A DNA stretch of 64,000 bases, taken from positions 4,424,211-4,488,210 of the forward strand of contig NZ_LR733817.1 in the NCBI RefSeq assembly GCF_902506165.1, given 5' to 3'. The position numbers and the translations under genes were made by a program. Under the pieces are notes generated by a model. That model was not told the DNA's origin and did not search any database. It was given only the letters and a program-made list of their open reading frames with translations. The stretch's first letter is position 1; each line of letters begins with the position of its first letter. Source of the stretch: Bosea sp. 29B. Its GTDB lineage: Bacteria > Pseudomonadota > Alphaproteobacteria > Rhizobiales > Beijerinckiaceae. Shown here one piece after another: positions 16,734-25,626 of this stretch.

Positions 16734-17471
16734 TCAGTAGCGATCGAGCCGGCGGTGATCGCGGGCGATCTCGGCGATGACGGCGTCGGACACCGCGAAA
16801 TGGGTGGTCATGGCGATGCGCGCCGCGGCGGGGTCGCGGGCCTTGATCGCATCGACGATGGCCTGATGACGGGCGACCGTCGCGGTGGGATCGCGCAGGT
16901 CGCGCTGCATGCCGAGCGCGCGCTGGGTGAACTTGATGGTGTCGACGAGCGCGCTGACCAGATGCTCCAGCAGCGCGTTGCCGGAGCAGCGCGCCAGCGC
17001 GACATGGAAGGCGAGGTCGCCCTGCAGCCAGCGCTCGAAATCGCCGTCGATATTGGCGCGCATCTTCTCCAGCGCGACCTCGACCGGTTCGAGCTGGAGC
17101 GGCGTCGCGCGCTCGGCGGCAAGCGCCGCGACCTCGACCTCGATGGCGCGCCTGAGCTCGACTGCTTCGCGCAGGCCATTGTCGGTGACACGCACGGCCA
17201 GGCGCAGGAACTGGTCGAGCGGCGCGACCGAAAGCCCCTTGATCGTGGTCGGCTTGCCCTGCTGGATCTGGACGATGCCGAGCGCCGAGAGGCGCCCGAG
17301 CGCCTCGCGCACCACCGGCTTCGAGACGTTGAGCCGCTTGGCGAGTTCGGATTCCGACGGCAACTGGTCGCCCGGGCGATAGACGCGCTCGGCGACGCGG
17401 TCGATGACGAACTGCGTCACCGCCTCGGTCAGGCGCTGCTTGTCAGGTTGAAGGGCGGCGATCTCACTCAT
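16734..17471 (-). CDS. GntR-family (FadR/FCD) transcriptional regulator
   Basis: 245 residues. N-terminal winged helix (GDQLPSESELAKRLNVSKPV, about residues 34-53, then VREALGRLSALGIV). C-terminal FCD domain with the acidic/His metal-binding residues expected around DLAFHVALARCSGN and H-rich loops. It would repress the divergent operons until a sugar-acid-derived ligand binds. A TATCAGATA palindrome sits 5 bases before its start codon, inside a 20-base sequence that is repeated before the divergent binding-protein gene, which points to autoregulation and control of both sides. Confidence 0.9.
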   Translation of the reverse strand: MSEIAALQPDKQRLTEAVTQFVIDRVAERVYRPGDQLPSESELAKRLNVSKPVVREALGRLSALGIVQIQQGKPTTIKGLSVAPLDQFLRLAVRVTDNGLREAVELRRAIEVEVAALAAERATPLQLEPVEVALEKMRANIDGDFERWLQGDLAFHVALARCSGNALLEHLVSALVDTIKFTQRALGMQRDLRDPTATVARHQAIVDAIKARDPAAARIAMTTHFAVSDAVIAEIARDHRRLDRY

Positions 17472-17486
17472 AACATATCAGATAGG
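17467..17486. promoter_or_regulatory. operator 1 of the FadR-type regulator
   Basis: A 20-base sequence with core TATC-A-GATA (17476-17484), overlapping the start codon of the regulator gene. It is repeated with one change at 17636-17655. Two near-identical copies on either side of a divergent promoter region strongly suggest operator sites. Confidence 0.65.
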
Positions 17487-17635
17487 CTTGCTTGGCGATG
17501 CCGTCAACAGGGATGCGCAGGCTGCTGAGACTGCTCTGGATAGATGCCGCCTGCCTATTGTGCGCTGCGATGGGGCTATCGTTGCCTGCCGTTAGAGCTG
17601 GCTCTGCATTGGTCGCGCAAAAAGCGTTTGCCTAT

Positions 17636-17655
17636 CTCATAACATATCTGATAGG
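17636..17655. promoter_or_regulatory. operator 2 of the FadR-type regulator
   Basis: 19 of 20 bases match operator 1; the core is TATC-T-GATA (17645-17653). It lies about 50 bases upstream of the substrate-binding protein start. The two cores are 169 bases apart. CCTATC at 17631-17636 and GATAGG at 17650-17655 add a wider inverted repeat here. Confidence 0.65.
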
Positions 17656-17706
17656 TGACTTCTCCGTTGGCGCCGGACCAAGAGCGCCTTGGGAGGAGTC
17701 ACGCCA

Positions 17707-19266
17707 ATGGCCCTGATTTCACGTCGCGGTCTCTTGCTCGGCGCGTCCGGCGCGGGTCTCATCGCCGGGCTGCCGGGCCTTGCCTTCGCGCAAGGGGGGC
17801 CGGTGCGTGGCGGTACCATCGTCGCCTCGATGGACCTGCAGCCGAAGAGCCTCGACCCGATCATGGGCGATGCGCCGACCTCGGATCGCTACGCCCTGAT
17901 CCAGATGTTCGAAGGGCTGCTGAAGTTCGACGTGCAGGGCAATCTCCAGCCTTCGCTGGCGACGAGCTGGCAATGGTCGGAGGACAAGAAATCCGTCATC
18001 TTCAAGCTGCGCGAGGGCGTCGTCTTCCATGATGGCGAACCCTTCGATGCCGAGGCGGTGGTCTTCAACATTTCACGCGTCGTGGCGCCGAACTCGACCG
18101 CGCCGCGCAGCCCCGATCTCGCCGATATCGCCGGCGCCGAGGTGGCCGGGCCGATGGCGGTCAAGATCAACCTGAAGCAGCCCTCCGGCGCGGCTCTGGC
18201 CTCGCTCGCCGTGGAAGCCGGGATGATGTGCTCGCCGGCGGCGCTGAAGAAGCTCGGCCAGGATTTCGGCCGCCAGCCGGTGGGGACCGGGCCCTACAAA
18301 TTCGCGGAATGGGTCGGCGGCAGCCAGATCCGCTTCATCCGCAACGAGCGCTATTGGCGTGATGGCGCCGACGGCAAGAAGCTGCCCTATGCTGACGCCG
18401 TGACGCTGCGGATCATCCCGACAACGGCGGTCAAGATGGTCGAGGTCAAGTCGGGCGGGGTGCATCTCGTCGACGGCGTCACGCCGCGCGATTTCGAGGA
18501 GGTCGAGAAGAACCCGGCGTTGACGCTGGTCGCGGTTCCGCCCGGCATCGCGCAATGGCTGACCTTCAACGTCTCCAAGGGCGTCTTCGCCAATCCGCAT
18601 CTGCGCGCCGCCGTCAACCATGGCATCGACCGCAACGTCTTGATGAAGGGCATCACCCGGGGCTTTGGCGCGGTGACGCCGACCTGGGTGCCGCCTAGCG
18701 ACTGGTCCTATGATGCGAGCGTGCCGCAGCCGAAGCTCGATCCGGCCAAGGTCCAGGCCCTGCTCAAGGAGGGCGGCCAGCCGAACGGCTTCACCTGCAA
18801 GCTCTCGATCATCCAGCGCGATCCCGACACGCAGGTCGCGCAGATCGTCCAGGCCCAGCTCAAGCCGTTCAAGATCAACATGGAGATCGAGATCCTGGAG
18901 CGGCAGGCCTGGGTGCCGAAAGTGCTCGGCCTGCAGCACGAACTGGCGATGGGGCGCGTCAATGTCCCGCGCGCCGACCCCGACCATGTCTTCGGCCCGT
19001 TCTTCGGGCGCACGGCAGCGCAGAACTGGTCGGGAATCAAGGACGAGGAGGTCTTCCGCCTGGTCGACCAGGGCCGCGAGGAAACCGAGCAGGCCAAGCG
19101 CAAGGCGATCTACAAGGAGCTCCAGACCGCGCTGAACAAGAACGACTACTATTCCTGGCTGTTCTTCCGCGAGGCCCGCCATGTCGCCCGCAAGGAACTC
19201 CAGAACATCGTGCTCGACTCCGGCGGCGCCTGGCAGCTCGCGGAAGCCTGGATCGCCAAGGCCTGA
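17707..19266 (+). CDS. ABC substrate-binding protein, family 5 (DppA-like)
   Basis: 519 residues. The ATG at 17707 has GGAGG 10 bases upstream; an in-frame ATG at 17689 is poorer. The N-terminus has a twin-arginine-like signal (SRRGLLLGASGAGLIAG) cleaved after AFA. The mature protein shows SBP_bac_5 features: LDPIMGDAPTSDRY near the start and KKSVIFKLREGVVFHDGEPF at about residue 96. It captures the substrate in the periplasm for the DppBC-type permeases encoded on the other strand. Divergent transcription with a shared operator couples the two halves of the transporter. Confidence 0.9.
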   Translation: MALISRRGLLLGASGAGLIAGLPGLAFAQGGPVRGGTIVASMDLQPKSLDPIMGDAPTSDRYALIQMFEGLLKFDVQGNLQPSLATSWQWSEDKKSVIFKLREGVVFHDGEPFDAEAVVFNISRVVAPNSTAPRSPDLADIAGAEVAGPMAVKINLKQPSGAALASLAVEAGMMCSPAALKKLGQDFGRQPVGTGPYKFAEWVGGSQIRFIRNERYWRDGADGKKLPYADAVTLRIIPTTAVKMVEVKSGGVHLVDGVTPRDFEEVEKNPALTLVAVPPGIAQWLTFNVSKGVFANPHLRAAVNHGIDRNVLMKGITRGFGAVTPTWVPPSDWSYDASVPQPKLDPAKVQALLKEGGQPNGFTCKLSIIQRDPDTQVAQIVQAQLKPFKINMEIEILERQAWVPKVLGLQHELAMGRVNVPRADPDHVFGPFFGRTAAQNWSGIKDEEVFRLVDQGREETEQAKRKAIYKELQTALNKNDYYSWLFFREARHVARKELQNIVLDSGGAWQLAEAWIAKA

Positions 19267-20189
19267 TGCAGCCCGTCACGATCCTTGTTCTTTCGGCCGG
19301 GGTACCCGCGGCGACGGTCGCGGCGCTGGCGGAGCGCTTCGACGTGCTCGGGCCCGGGAGCCCCGACGAGATCGAGGCACTCGTTTCCGCGCACGGCGCC
19401 CGGATCCGCGGCATCGCCACGACGGGCAAGGCGCGGCTGGATCGCGCTTTGCTCGCCAGACTGCCGGCGCTTGATCTCGTCGCCTGCTACAGCGCCGGGC
19501 TGGACAAGATCGACACGGATGCTCTCGCCGAGCGCGGCATTCCTCTCACCAACAGCTCGGCCGCGCTTGCCGACGAGGTCGCCGATCTCGCGATCGCGCT
19601 GATGATCATGGCGCGCCGCCGGCTGGTTGCGGCAGAGGCCCATGTCCGCAGCGGTGCCTGGGCCGAAGCTGCCTTTCCGCTCGGGCGCTCGCTGACGGGA
19701 CTGCGCATCGGCCTGCTCGGCCTTGGCCATATCGGCAGCGCCATCGCCCACCGCGCCAAGGCGATGGGCATGCAGCCGCGCCACTGTACACGCCGGCCTG
19801 TCGCCGGTTGTGCCTATCCCCACCATGCCGATGCGCGGGCGCTCGCCGCCGACAGCGACGTCTTCGTCATCGCCTGCCCGGGCGGGCCGGCCAATCGCGG
19901 ACTGGTCGACCGCAACGTCATCGCGGCCCTGGGCTCCGACGCGACGCTGGTCAACATCGCGCGCGGCGAGGTCGTCGACGAGCCGGCTCTCATCGACGCG
20001 CTGGCGTCGGGACGGCTTGGCAGTGCCGGGCTCGACGTGTTCGCCGACGAGCCGAATGTCCCGCTGGCCTTGCGGCAGCTGGATAATGTCGTGCTGGCCC
20101 CGCATCTCGGCAGCGCGACCATCGAGACCCGGCATGCCATGGGCGAGAGCGTCGTCCGATCTCTGGAGCGGCTGCTGAAACCGGGGTGA
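19266..20189 (+). CDS. D-2-hydroxyacid dehydrogenase (glyoxylate/hydroxypyruvate reductase-like)
   Basis: 307 residues; the ATG overlaps the previous stop (TGATG). NAD(P) motif GLLGLGHIGSAIAHRAKAMG at about residues 147-166. The catalytic triad is visible as Arg (VNIARGEVVDE), Glu (FADEPNVP) and His (LAPHLGSAT). It reduces a 2-keto acid to a D-2-hydroxy acid or the reverse; in a sugar-acid operon, tartronate semialdehyde, hydroxypyruvate or glyoxylate are plausible substrates. Co-transcribed with the binding protein. Confidence 0.88.
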   Translation: MQPVTILVLSAGVPAATVAALAERFDVLGPGSPDEIEALVSAHGARIRGIATTGKARLDRALLARLPALDLVACYSAGLDKIDTDALAERGIPLTNSSAALADEVADLAIALMIMARRRLVAAEAHVRSGAWAEAAFPLGRSLTGLRIGLLGLGHIGSAIAHRAKAMGMQPRHCTRRPVAGCAYPHHADARALAADSDVFVIACPGGPANRGLVDRNVIAALGSDATLVNIARGEVVDEPALIDALASGRLGSAGLDVFADEPNVPLALRQLDNVVLAPHLGSATIETRHAMGESVVRSLERLLKPG

Positions 20190-20527
20190 AAAAACGGATG
20201 GTCTTGGCCGGCTTCTCCGACCGATTATCGCTCTCAGCGGCAGTGTCCGCTTGCAGGCGATCTGTCGATGTCCGCTTTGGCGCTCTGTTGCCTTGAGACT
20301 GCCACCGGGCTCCGACCTGGGAGAGAAACAAGCGTCGGCAAATTTGCCCGGCAGACCTGCATCACAGCATCTTGCCGCCACCGCCACCGTCGCCAGCGAT
20401 TGTCCCCGCTCCGCCAGTGCCTCCGGCGATCTCGTGGATCAGGACAGTGCCGGCGATACCGCGCCGCCGTTCCTTCGGCACGGTGGATTTGAGAGGTTCA
20501 AAGACAGTGAGAGATAGCGGAGGCAGA
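20190..20527. other. intergenic stretch
   Basis: About 340 bases between two genes running towards each other. No recognised gene. A 39-codon minus-strand frame with a GTG start (20481-20362) encodes a Gly-rich peptide ending GGGGGKML, without a ribosome site; I do not call it a gene. Confidence 0.4.
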
Positions 20528-21763
20528 TTACTCGTCCGCCTCTGCTGGCTTGCGGCGCTTCAGCAGGCCGAGGATGCGTTGCGCTGCCTTCAGCGCAAGG
20601 GGCGAAGCCTTGATCCGCCGCTTCAGCGCGCGCTTGGCTCGACTGTAGCCTGCATAGGCCCGCCCCCTGGCCGTCAGCGGGACGAAGGTGTCGACGAGTT
20701 CGTCGCTGTCGTCGCAGATCGTCGTCTTGTAGCGGGCCTCGCCGACGCCGAGGTCGAACATGGTAACGCCCGCCTGGCATTTGCGCTTGATCAGCTCGAT
20801 CAGGAGGATCTCGCCGGGACTGGTCCGCGCCGCCTCCGAGCCGAGATCGAAGGAGGTCGCCATGCCGGAGAAGCGCTTTCCCTGCACGGCGCCGACATAG
20901 GTCGCGACCGAACGGCCGGCGAGATCGAGCGAATAGAGCTCGATTGCCGGCGAGCGGCCGGCCTGCGCCAGCGCTCCTTCACGCAGGAAGGCGCGGATCG
21001 CCGGAGTGGCGAACGGGTCGGGCAGGCCCAGCTGCGCGAAGCGGGCCGCCTTCTGCGCCAGGAACGCGTCGAGCACGCGCTCGATCTCGGCGGCGCTGTG
21101 AGCCCGCACCAGTTCCGATGGCCCGAACTCGGCGAAACGATTGCGCTTCGTCGTCATCTTCTTGCGGGCATGCTTGCTCATCGAGCGCCGGAGCGTGCCG
21201 TCGCAATCGCCCGGTTCGAGCGCCAGCTTGTAGGCGCGGCTCGGGCTTTGCCCTGCGGCGAGCCTGGCCGGCGGATTGGCGATGCCTTGCCAGGCGGTCG
21301 GCTGGTTGATCAGGAACAGCGCGTCGATCCCGCCGATCGCCGCGCCGATCTCCTTGAGCAGCTGCTGGGCTGCCGTTGCATCGAGCGCTGCGGCGAAGTC
21401 CGGCCGATAGAGCGCCATATGATAATTGGCGTGCTTGCCGCCGATGAACTCGGCGAAGCGCGTGCCAAGGCGCTTGGTGACCACCAGCGGGAACAGTGCG
21501 AGCAGGGCGCCCTGGCTGTCCTCGACCCGGACGAAGCGGAAATCCATGCCCTCGGCCCGCCCGATCGTCGTGGCGAAGGGCCGGACCCAGTCATAGGCCT
21601 GATAGGGCGTCACCAGCGCATCGGCTTCCAGCGCGCGCCAATCGGCTTCGAGAGCGGCAAGGTCGCTGCCTGCAATGACCCTGGCCCAGGGGCACGCCTC
21701 CGCCTCACGCCGCAAGGCAGGCGTGGTGGGCGGGCTGGACGCGCGGTCGGCGACGACGGACAT
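20528..21763 (-). CDS. FemAB/GNAT-like acyltransferase (CelD family)
   Basis: 411 residues from ATG 21763, which has AAGGAAG 7 bases upstream; the frame continues to 21901 without a better start. The N-terminal half contains the CelD-type segment (AYDWVRPFATTIG, LFPLVV) and the C-terminal half an acetyltransferase-6 fold (VATYVGAVQGKRFSGMATSF, SPGEILLIELIKR, FDLGVGEARYK). Such proteins add acyl groups to polysaccharides or peptidoglycan-like substrates in the cytoplasm. The divergent polysaccharide deacetylase 116 bases away supports an exopolysaccharide modification role. Confidence 0.8.
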   Translation of the reverse strand: MSVVADRASSPPTTPALRREAEACPWARVIAGSDLAALEADWRALEADALVTPYQAYDWVRPFATTIGRAEGMDFRFVRVEDSQGALLALFPLVVTKRLGTRFAEFIGGKHANYHMALYRPDFAAALDATAAQQLLKEIGAAIGGIDALFLINQPTAWQGIANPPARLAAGQSPSRAYKLALEPGDCDGTLRRSMSKHARKKMTTKRNRFAEFGPSELVRAHSAAEIERVLDAFLAQKAARFAQLGLPDPFATPAIRAFLREGALAQAGRSPAIELYSLDLAGRSVATYVGAVQGKRFSGMATSFDLGSEAARTSPGEILLIELIKRKCQAGVTMFDLGVGEARYKTTICDDSDELVDTFVPLTARGRAYAGYSRAKRALKRRIKASPLALKAAQRILGLLKRRKPAEADE

Positions 21764-21879
21764 GCCGTCTTCCTTAACCCCGCATTGTGAACGGACCTGC
21801 CACTGTCGCACACGTTGCAAGACAGCTTCGCCGAACAGCGTTAGCGAAGGGTTGAATCGATCTCTCGGAGACGCCGGGC

Positions 21880-22932
21880 ATGAGCCTGCGCCACAAGGCA
21901 TTTTCGGCCGCGTTCACGGCCATCGCGGCGACCGGCGCCGATCGCTGGGGCAGGGCGCTCGCCCAGGGCAAGGGCGCGATCCTGACGCTGCACCATGTCC
22001 GCCCCACGACATCGGGCGGCTTCCGTCCGAACGGGCTGCTCGAGATCACACCCGGCTTCCTCGATCGGGCACTGACCCTGATCCGGGCTGAAGGCTACGA
22101 CATCGTCTCGCTCGACGAGGCGCTGGTTCGGCTGGCCGATCCGAAACCCGGCCGCTTCTTCGTCGCGCTCACCTTCGACGACGGCTATCGCGACAATCTC
22201 GACCATGCCTGGCCGGTGCTGGCGAAGCACCAGGCGCCCTGGACGCTCTATGTCGTACGCGGCTTCGCCGAGCACACCGCCCGGCTCTGGTGGCTGGAGC
22301 TGGAGGAGGCGATCCGGGCGCTGCCGCGCATTTCGGTCGAGCTTACCGATGGCCGCTTCGACGCGCGCGCTGGAACCGAGGCGGAAAAGCAAAGGGCATT
22401 CGATCAGCTCTACTGGCGTCTGCGCAAAGAGCCGGAAGCGATTCTGCTCTCTGCGATTTCCGATCTCGGCCGGCAAGCCGGCATTGACCCCGTCGCTTTG
22501 GTCGAGCGCGAATGCCTGCCGACGGAGACGCTGCGCTCGCTTGCCGGTGCTCCTGGCGTGACCATCGGTGCGCATACGCTGAGCCATCCGATGCTGGCCA
22601 AGCATCCCGAAGAGGTTGCGCGCCGCGAGGTCGCCCAGAGCAAGGCCTGGCTGGAGGAAGCGCTCGGCGCGCCCGTCCGCCACTTCGCCTACCCGGTCGG
22701 CGATCCGACCTCCGCCGGGCCGCGCGAGTTTGCCTTGGCGAAGGAAGTGGAGTTCGTGAGTGCCGTGACGACCCGGCCCGGGCATCTCTTCGCCGAGCAC
22801 ATCGAGCATCCGCATGCGCTGCCGCGCGTCTCGCTCAACGGCCTGCACCAGAGCGAGGCCGCGCTGAGGGCGCTGCTGTCGGGACTGCCGTTTCTGCTCT
22901 GGAATCGCGGCAGGAAGGTCAGCGTCAGCTAA
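21880..22932 (+). CDS. polysaccharide deacetylase family protein
   Basis: 350 residues. NodB-homology motif 1 is ALTFDDGYRDN (about residues 96-106) with the catalytic Asp and metal Asp; motif 2 is IGAHTLSHPML (about 227-237) with the metal histidines. The early ILTLHHVRP segment is shared with family-4 carbohydrate esterases of this branch. No signal peptide is evident, so it acts in the cytoplasm or at the membrane. It would deacetylate GlcNAc-type units. Its 3' end is 15 bases from the converging binding-protein gene. Confidence 0.87.
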   Translation: MSLRHKAFSAAFTAIAATGADRWGRALAQGKGAILTLHHVRPTTSGGFRPNGLLEITPGFLDRALTLIRAEGYDIVSLDEALVRLADPKPGRFFVALTFDDGYRDNLDHAWPVLAKHQAPWTLYVVRGFAEHTARLWWLELEEAIRALPRISVELTDGRFDARAGTEAEKQRAFDQLYWRLRKEPEAILLSAISDLGRQAGIDPVALVERECLPTETLRSLAGAPGVTIGAHTLSHPMLAKHPEEVARREVAQSKAWLEEALGAPVRHFAYPVGDPTSAGPREFALAKEVEFVSAVTTRPGHLFAEHIEHPHALPRVSLNGLHQSEAALRALLSGLPFLLWNRGRKVSVS

Positions 22933-22947
22933 TCGTCCGCGGGAAGA

Positions 22948-23958
22948 TCAGCGGATCGGTGGGGCGTAGTGCAAGCCGCCCTGCTTCCAGGAGGCATTCA
23001 GGCCGCGCTCGATCTTCAAGGGGCTGTCCTTGCCGATATTGCGGTCGAAGACCTCGTTATAGGCGCCGACCTTGCGGATGATGTTCAGCGCCCAGTCCTT
23101 GGACAGCCCGAGCGACTCGCCGATTGCGCCTTCGCGGCCGAGCAGGCGGAGGACGTTCGGGTCCTTCGTCGAGGCCGCGGCCTGCTCGACCGTGCTCGAC
23201 GTCAGCCCGAATTCCTCGGCCGCATGCATCGCATAGGCCGACCATCTGACGATGTTGTACCAGGGGTCGTCGCCCTGCCGGACCGCGGCGCCGAGCGGCT
23301 CCTTGGACAACGTGTCGGGCAGCACGGTGTGCTTCTGCGGCTCGGTCAGCTTCGAGCGGAAGGCGTAGAGCACCGAGCGGTCGGAGCTGAAGGCGTCGCA
23401 GCGGCCTGATTGATAGCCCTGCAGCGCCTCTTCCTGCGAAGCGAAGGCGACGATCTCGTTCTTCAGATTGTTCGAACGGAAGAAGTCGGTGAGGTTGAGC
23501 TCGGTGGTCGAGCCCTGATTGGTGCAGAGCGTCGCGCCGTTCAATTCCTTGCCGGATTTGACCTCGCCCGAGCGGACCATGATCCCCTGGCCGTCATAAT
23601 AGGTCACGGCGGCGAACAGGATGCCGTTCGTGGTCTCACGCCCCATCGTCCAGGTTGTCGTATTGAACAGGATGTCGACCTCGCCGGACTGGAGTGCGGT
23701 GAAACGGGCCGCAGCCGGCAGCGGTACGATCATGACCTTCTCGGGGTCGCCGAACACCGCCGTTGCGACGGCGCGGCAAAAGTCGACGTCGAGGCCGCGA
23801 TGGCGGCCGCTCGCGTCGGCGATGGAGAAGCCGGGCGTGCCCATGGTCGAGCTGCATTTCAGGACGCCGCGCTGTCTCACAGTGTCCAGGGTGCCGGCCT
23901 CAGCCAGCCCTCCGCCGAGTGCAAGGCCAAGAGAACCCAGCTGCAGCAATCTTTTCAT
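22948..23958 (-). CDS. amino-acid ABC transporter binding protein (AapJ/BztA-like)
   Basis: 336 residues. Signal peptide (KRLLQLGSLGLALGGGLAEA) then the family-3 start (LDTVRQRGVLKCSSTMGTPG) and GLDVDFCRAVATAVFGD. The segment TLCTNQGSTTELNLTDFFRS and the length match periplasmic proteins of the general L-amino-acid transporter. It has no permease or ATPase genes beside it, so it would have to work with a transporter encoded elsewhere. The start was placed at the ATG before the signal peptide; the frame extends 39 codons upstream without coding character. Confidence 0.87.
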   Translation of the reverse strand: MKRLLQLGSLGLALGGGLAEAGTLDTVRQRGVLKCSSTMGTPGFSIADASGRHRGLDVDFCRAVATAVFGDPEKVMIVPLPAAARFTALQSGEVDILFNTTTWTMGRETTNGILFAAVTYYDGQGIMVRSGEVKSGKELNGATLCTNQGSTTELNLTDFFRSNNLKNEIVAFASQEEALQGYQSGRCDAFSSDRSVLYAFRSKLTEPQKHTVLPDTLSKEPLGAAVRQGDDPWYNIVRWSAYAMHAAEEFGLTSSTVEQAAASTKDPNVLRLLGREGAIGESLGLSKDWALNIIRKVGAYNEVFDRNIGKDSPLKIERGLNASWKQGGLHYAPPIR

Positions 23959-24220
23959 GGCCCCATCCCCGTCTTGCCCGCGGCATGCATCGCGCCGCCG
24001 GGCGTTTTCGAACGCGGCGAAACGGTATTGCGGTGGCTGCGAGAAAAGCGCTCTAAAAGCCTGGGTCTGCTGCAAGTTTCTTGAGTTCGGCGCGGCGGAA
24101 ACGCAGGAAACGACAAAACCGCTCGAAAAGGGCCGTTATCGGCCTCGGGGCGTATGACGATGTCGTCGGGAGGCTCACGGATCGCTGGGCAGCTTCGATG
24201 GGCCCGGGGCGGAGGGGCGG

Positions 24221-24430
24221 TCAGGCCTCGTCCTTGCGCTCCATCCATTTGATCAGCGGTAGCAGCGGCAGCACCCAGATCAGTCCGAGCACGACATAGG
24301 CGACAGTCTGCACCGGCTTCGAGGCTTCGGTGATCCGCCCCTGCGCCAGTGCCATCGCGACGAGCGCGTAGACGCAGACGAAGACGATCATCACGACCGT
24401 GCCGACGAGCTTGCGATGGGTCTGCCTCAT
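24221..24430 (-). CDS. DUF2842 small membrane protein
   Basis: 69 residues with two transmembrane helices (about residues 9-29 and 42-60) and the conserved RKLVGTVVMIVF, LAQ and LIKWMER segments of DUF2842, a family found in alphaproteobacteria and often placed next to heme A synthase, as here (divergent, 128 bases apart). Function unknown; a link to cytochrome oxidase assembly is inferred from position. GTG 24439 is an alternative start. Confidence 0.75.
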   Translation of the reverse strand: MRQTHRKLVGTVVMIVFVCVYALVAMALAQGRITEASKPVQTVAYVVLGLIWVLPLLPLIKWMERKDEA

Positions 24431-24558
24431 GGCGATCACGGTCCAGGCTGCGGCATTGCGGGCGTTGTTCAGGTCTCAAGGGCGGACTATCTGTCACCCG
24501 CCGCCGCGCTTGTGAAGCGTATTCAAGCCTTCTCCCTGCGACCCGAGGTCCCGCTGCC

Positions 24559-25626
24559 GTGACGATCGCGCTCGATCAGCCTGCCGTTCCGGCTGCGACC
24601 GGCCATGCCGGCATCCGCCGCTGGCTCTGGGCCGTCGCCTTCCTCGTTTTCGTTATGGTCGTGGTCGGTGGCGCGACGCGATTGACCGGCTCCGGCCTCT
24701 CGATCACCGAATGGCGCCCCGTCACCGGCGCGATCCCCCCGCTCTCCGATGCAGCCTGGGCGCTCGAATTCGAGAAGTACCGGCTGAGCCCGCAATTCCA
24801 GCTCCTCAATTCGGGCATGGAGCTCGCCGATTTCAAGTTCATCTATTGGTGGGAATGGGGCCACCGCCAGCTCGGCCGCTTCATCGGCCTGCTTTATCTC
24901 GTCGGCTTTTTCGTCGTGCTGCTGCGGCGCTCGATGCCGTGGCGCGAAACTGCGATCCTGTTCGGGATGGGCCTGTTGCTCGGCCTGCAGGGCACGATCG
25001 GCTGGATCATGGTCGCCTCGGGCTTGCAGCCCGGCATGATCGCCGTCGCTCCGGTCAAGCTGACGCTGCATTTGACCTTCGCCGGTCTCTTCTTCGCCAG
25101 CGTGATCGCCTTTGCGACCTGGCTGACGCCACTGCGCCGGATCGAGCCGGCACGGGGCAGGGCGGCAGCATGGTTCCTGCTCCTCTTGCTCTTCGTGCAG
25201 ATCGCGCTCGGCGGGCTTGTCGCCGGCTCCAAGGCCGGCTTTACCTTCAACACCTGGCCGCTGATGGACGGGGCGCTGGCGCCCTCCGCCTCGACGCTCT
25301 TCGCCGGCACGCCGGTCTGGGAGAACTTCGTCGACAACGTCGCGCTCGTGCAGTTCAACCATCGCCTTGGCGCCTACATCCTGTTCGCCTTCGCGCTCTG
25401 GCAGATGTTCAGCCTGCGCCGCACCGCGCCGAGTTCAGGCGCCGCCAAGCGCGCCGCCGCCATCGCCGGGCTGGTGCTGGCGCAGTCTGCGCTCGGCATC
25501 GTGACGCTGCTGCTGGTGGTGCCGCTCTGGGCCGGCCTCGCCCACCAGGCGCTCGGCTTCACCGTGCTGGCGATGGGTGTGGTGCATCTGACGCGCACGC
25601 AGCAGGGAGAGAGGCATGCGGCCTGA
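24559..25626 (+). CDS. ctaA: heme A synthase (COX15/CtaA)
   Basis: 355 residues from GTG 24559; no ATG occurs before the first helix, and GAGG lies 10 bases upstream. Eight membrane helices. Conserved type-2 features are VVVGGATRLTGSGLSITEW (about residues 32-50), EWGHRQLGR with a heme-ligand His, KLTLHLTFA, GALVAGSKAGF-like (GGLVAGSKAGFTFNTWPLM) and FNHRLGAY. It oxidises the C8 methyl of heme O to make heme A for aa3 oxidase. Its end overlaps the HIT gene start by 11 bases. Confidence 0.92.
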   Translation: MTIALDQPAVPAATGHAGIRRWLWAVAFLVFVMVVVGGATRLTGSGLSITEWRPVTGAIPPLSDAAWALEFEKYRLSPQFQLLNSGMELADFKFIYWWEWGHRQLGRFIGLLYLVGFFVVLLRRSMPWRETAILFGMGLLLGLQGTIGWIMVASGLQPGMIAVAPVKLTLHLTFAGLFFASVIAFATWLTPLRRIEPARGRAAAWFLLLLLFVQIALGGLVAGSKAGFTFNTWPLMDGALAPSASTLFAGTPVWENFVDNVALVQFNHRLGAYILFAFALWQMFSLRRTAPSSGAAKRAAAIAGLVLAQSALGIVTLLLVVPLWAGLAHQALGFTVLAMGVVHLTRTQQGERHAA

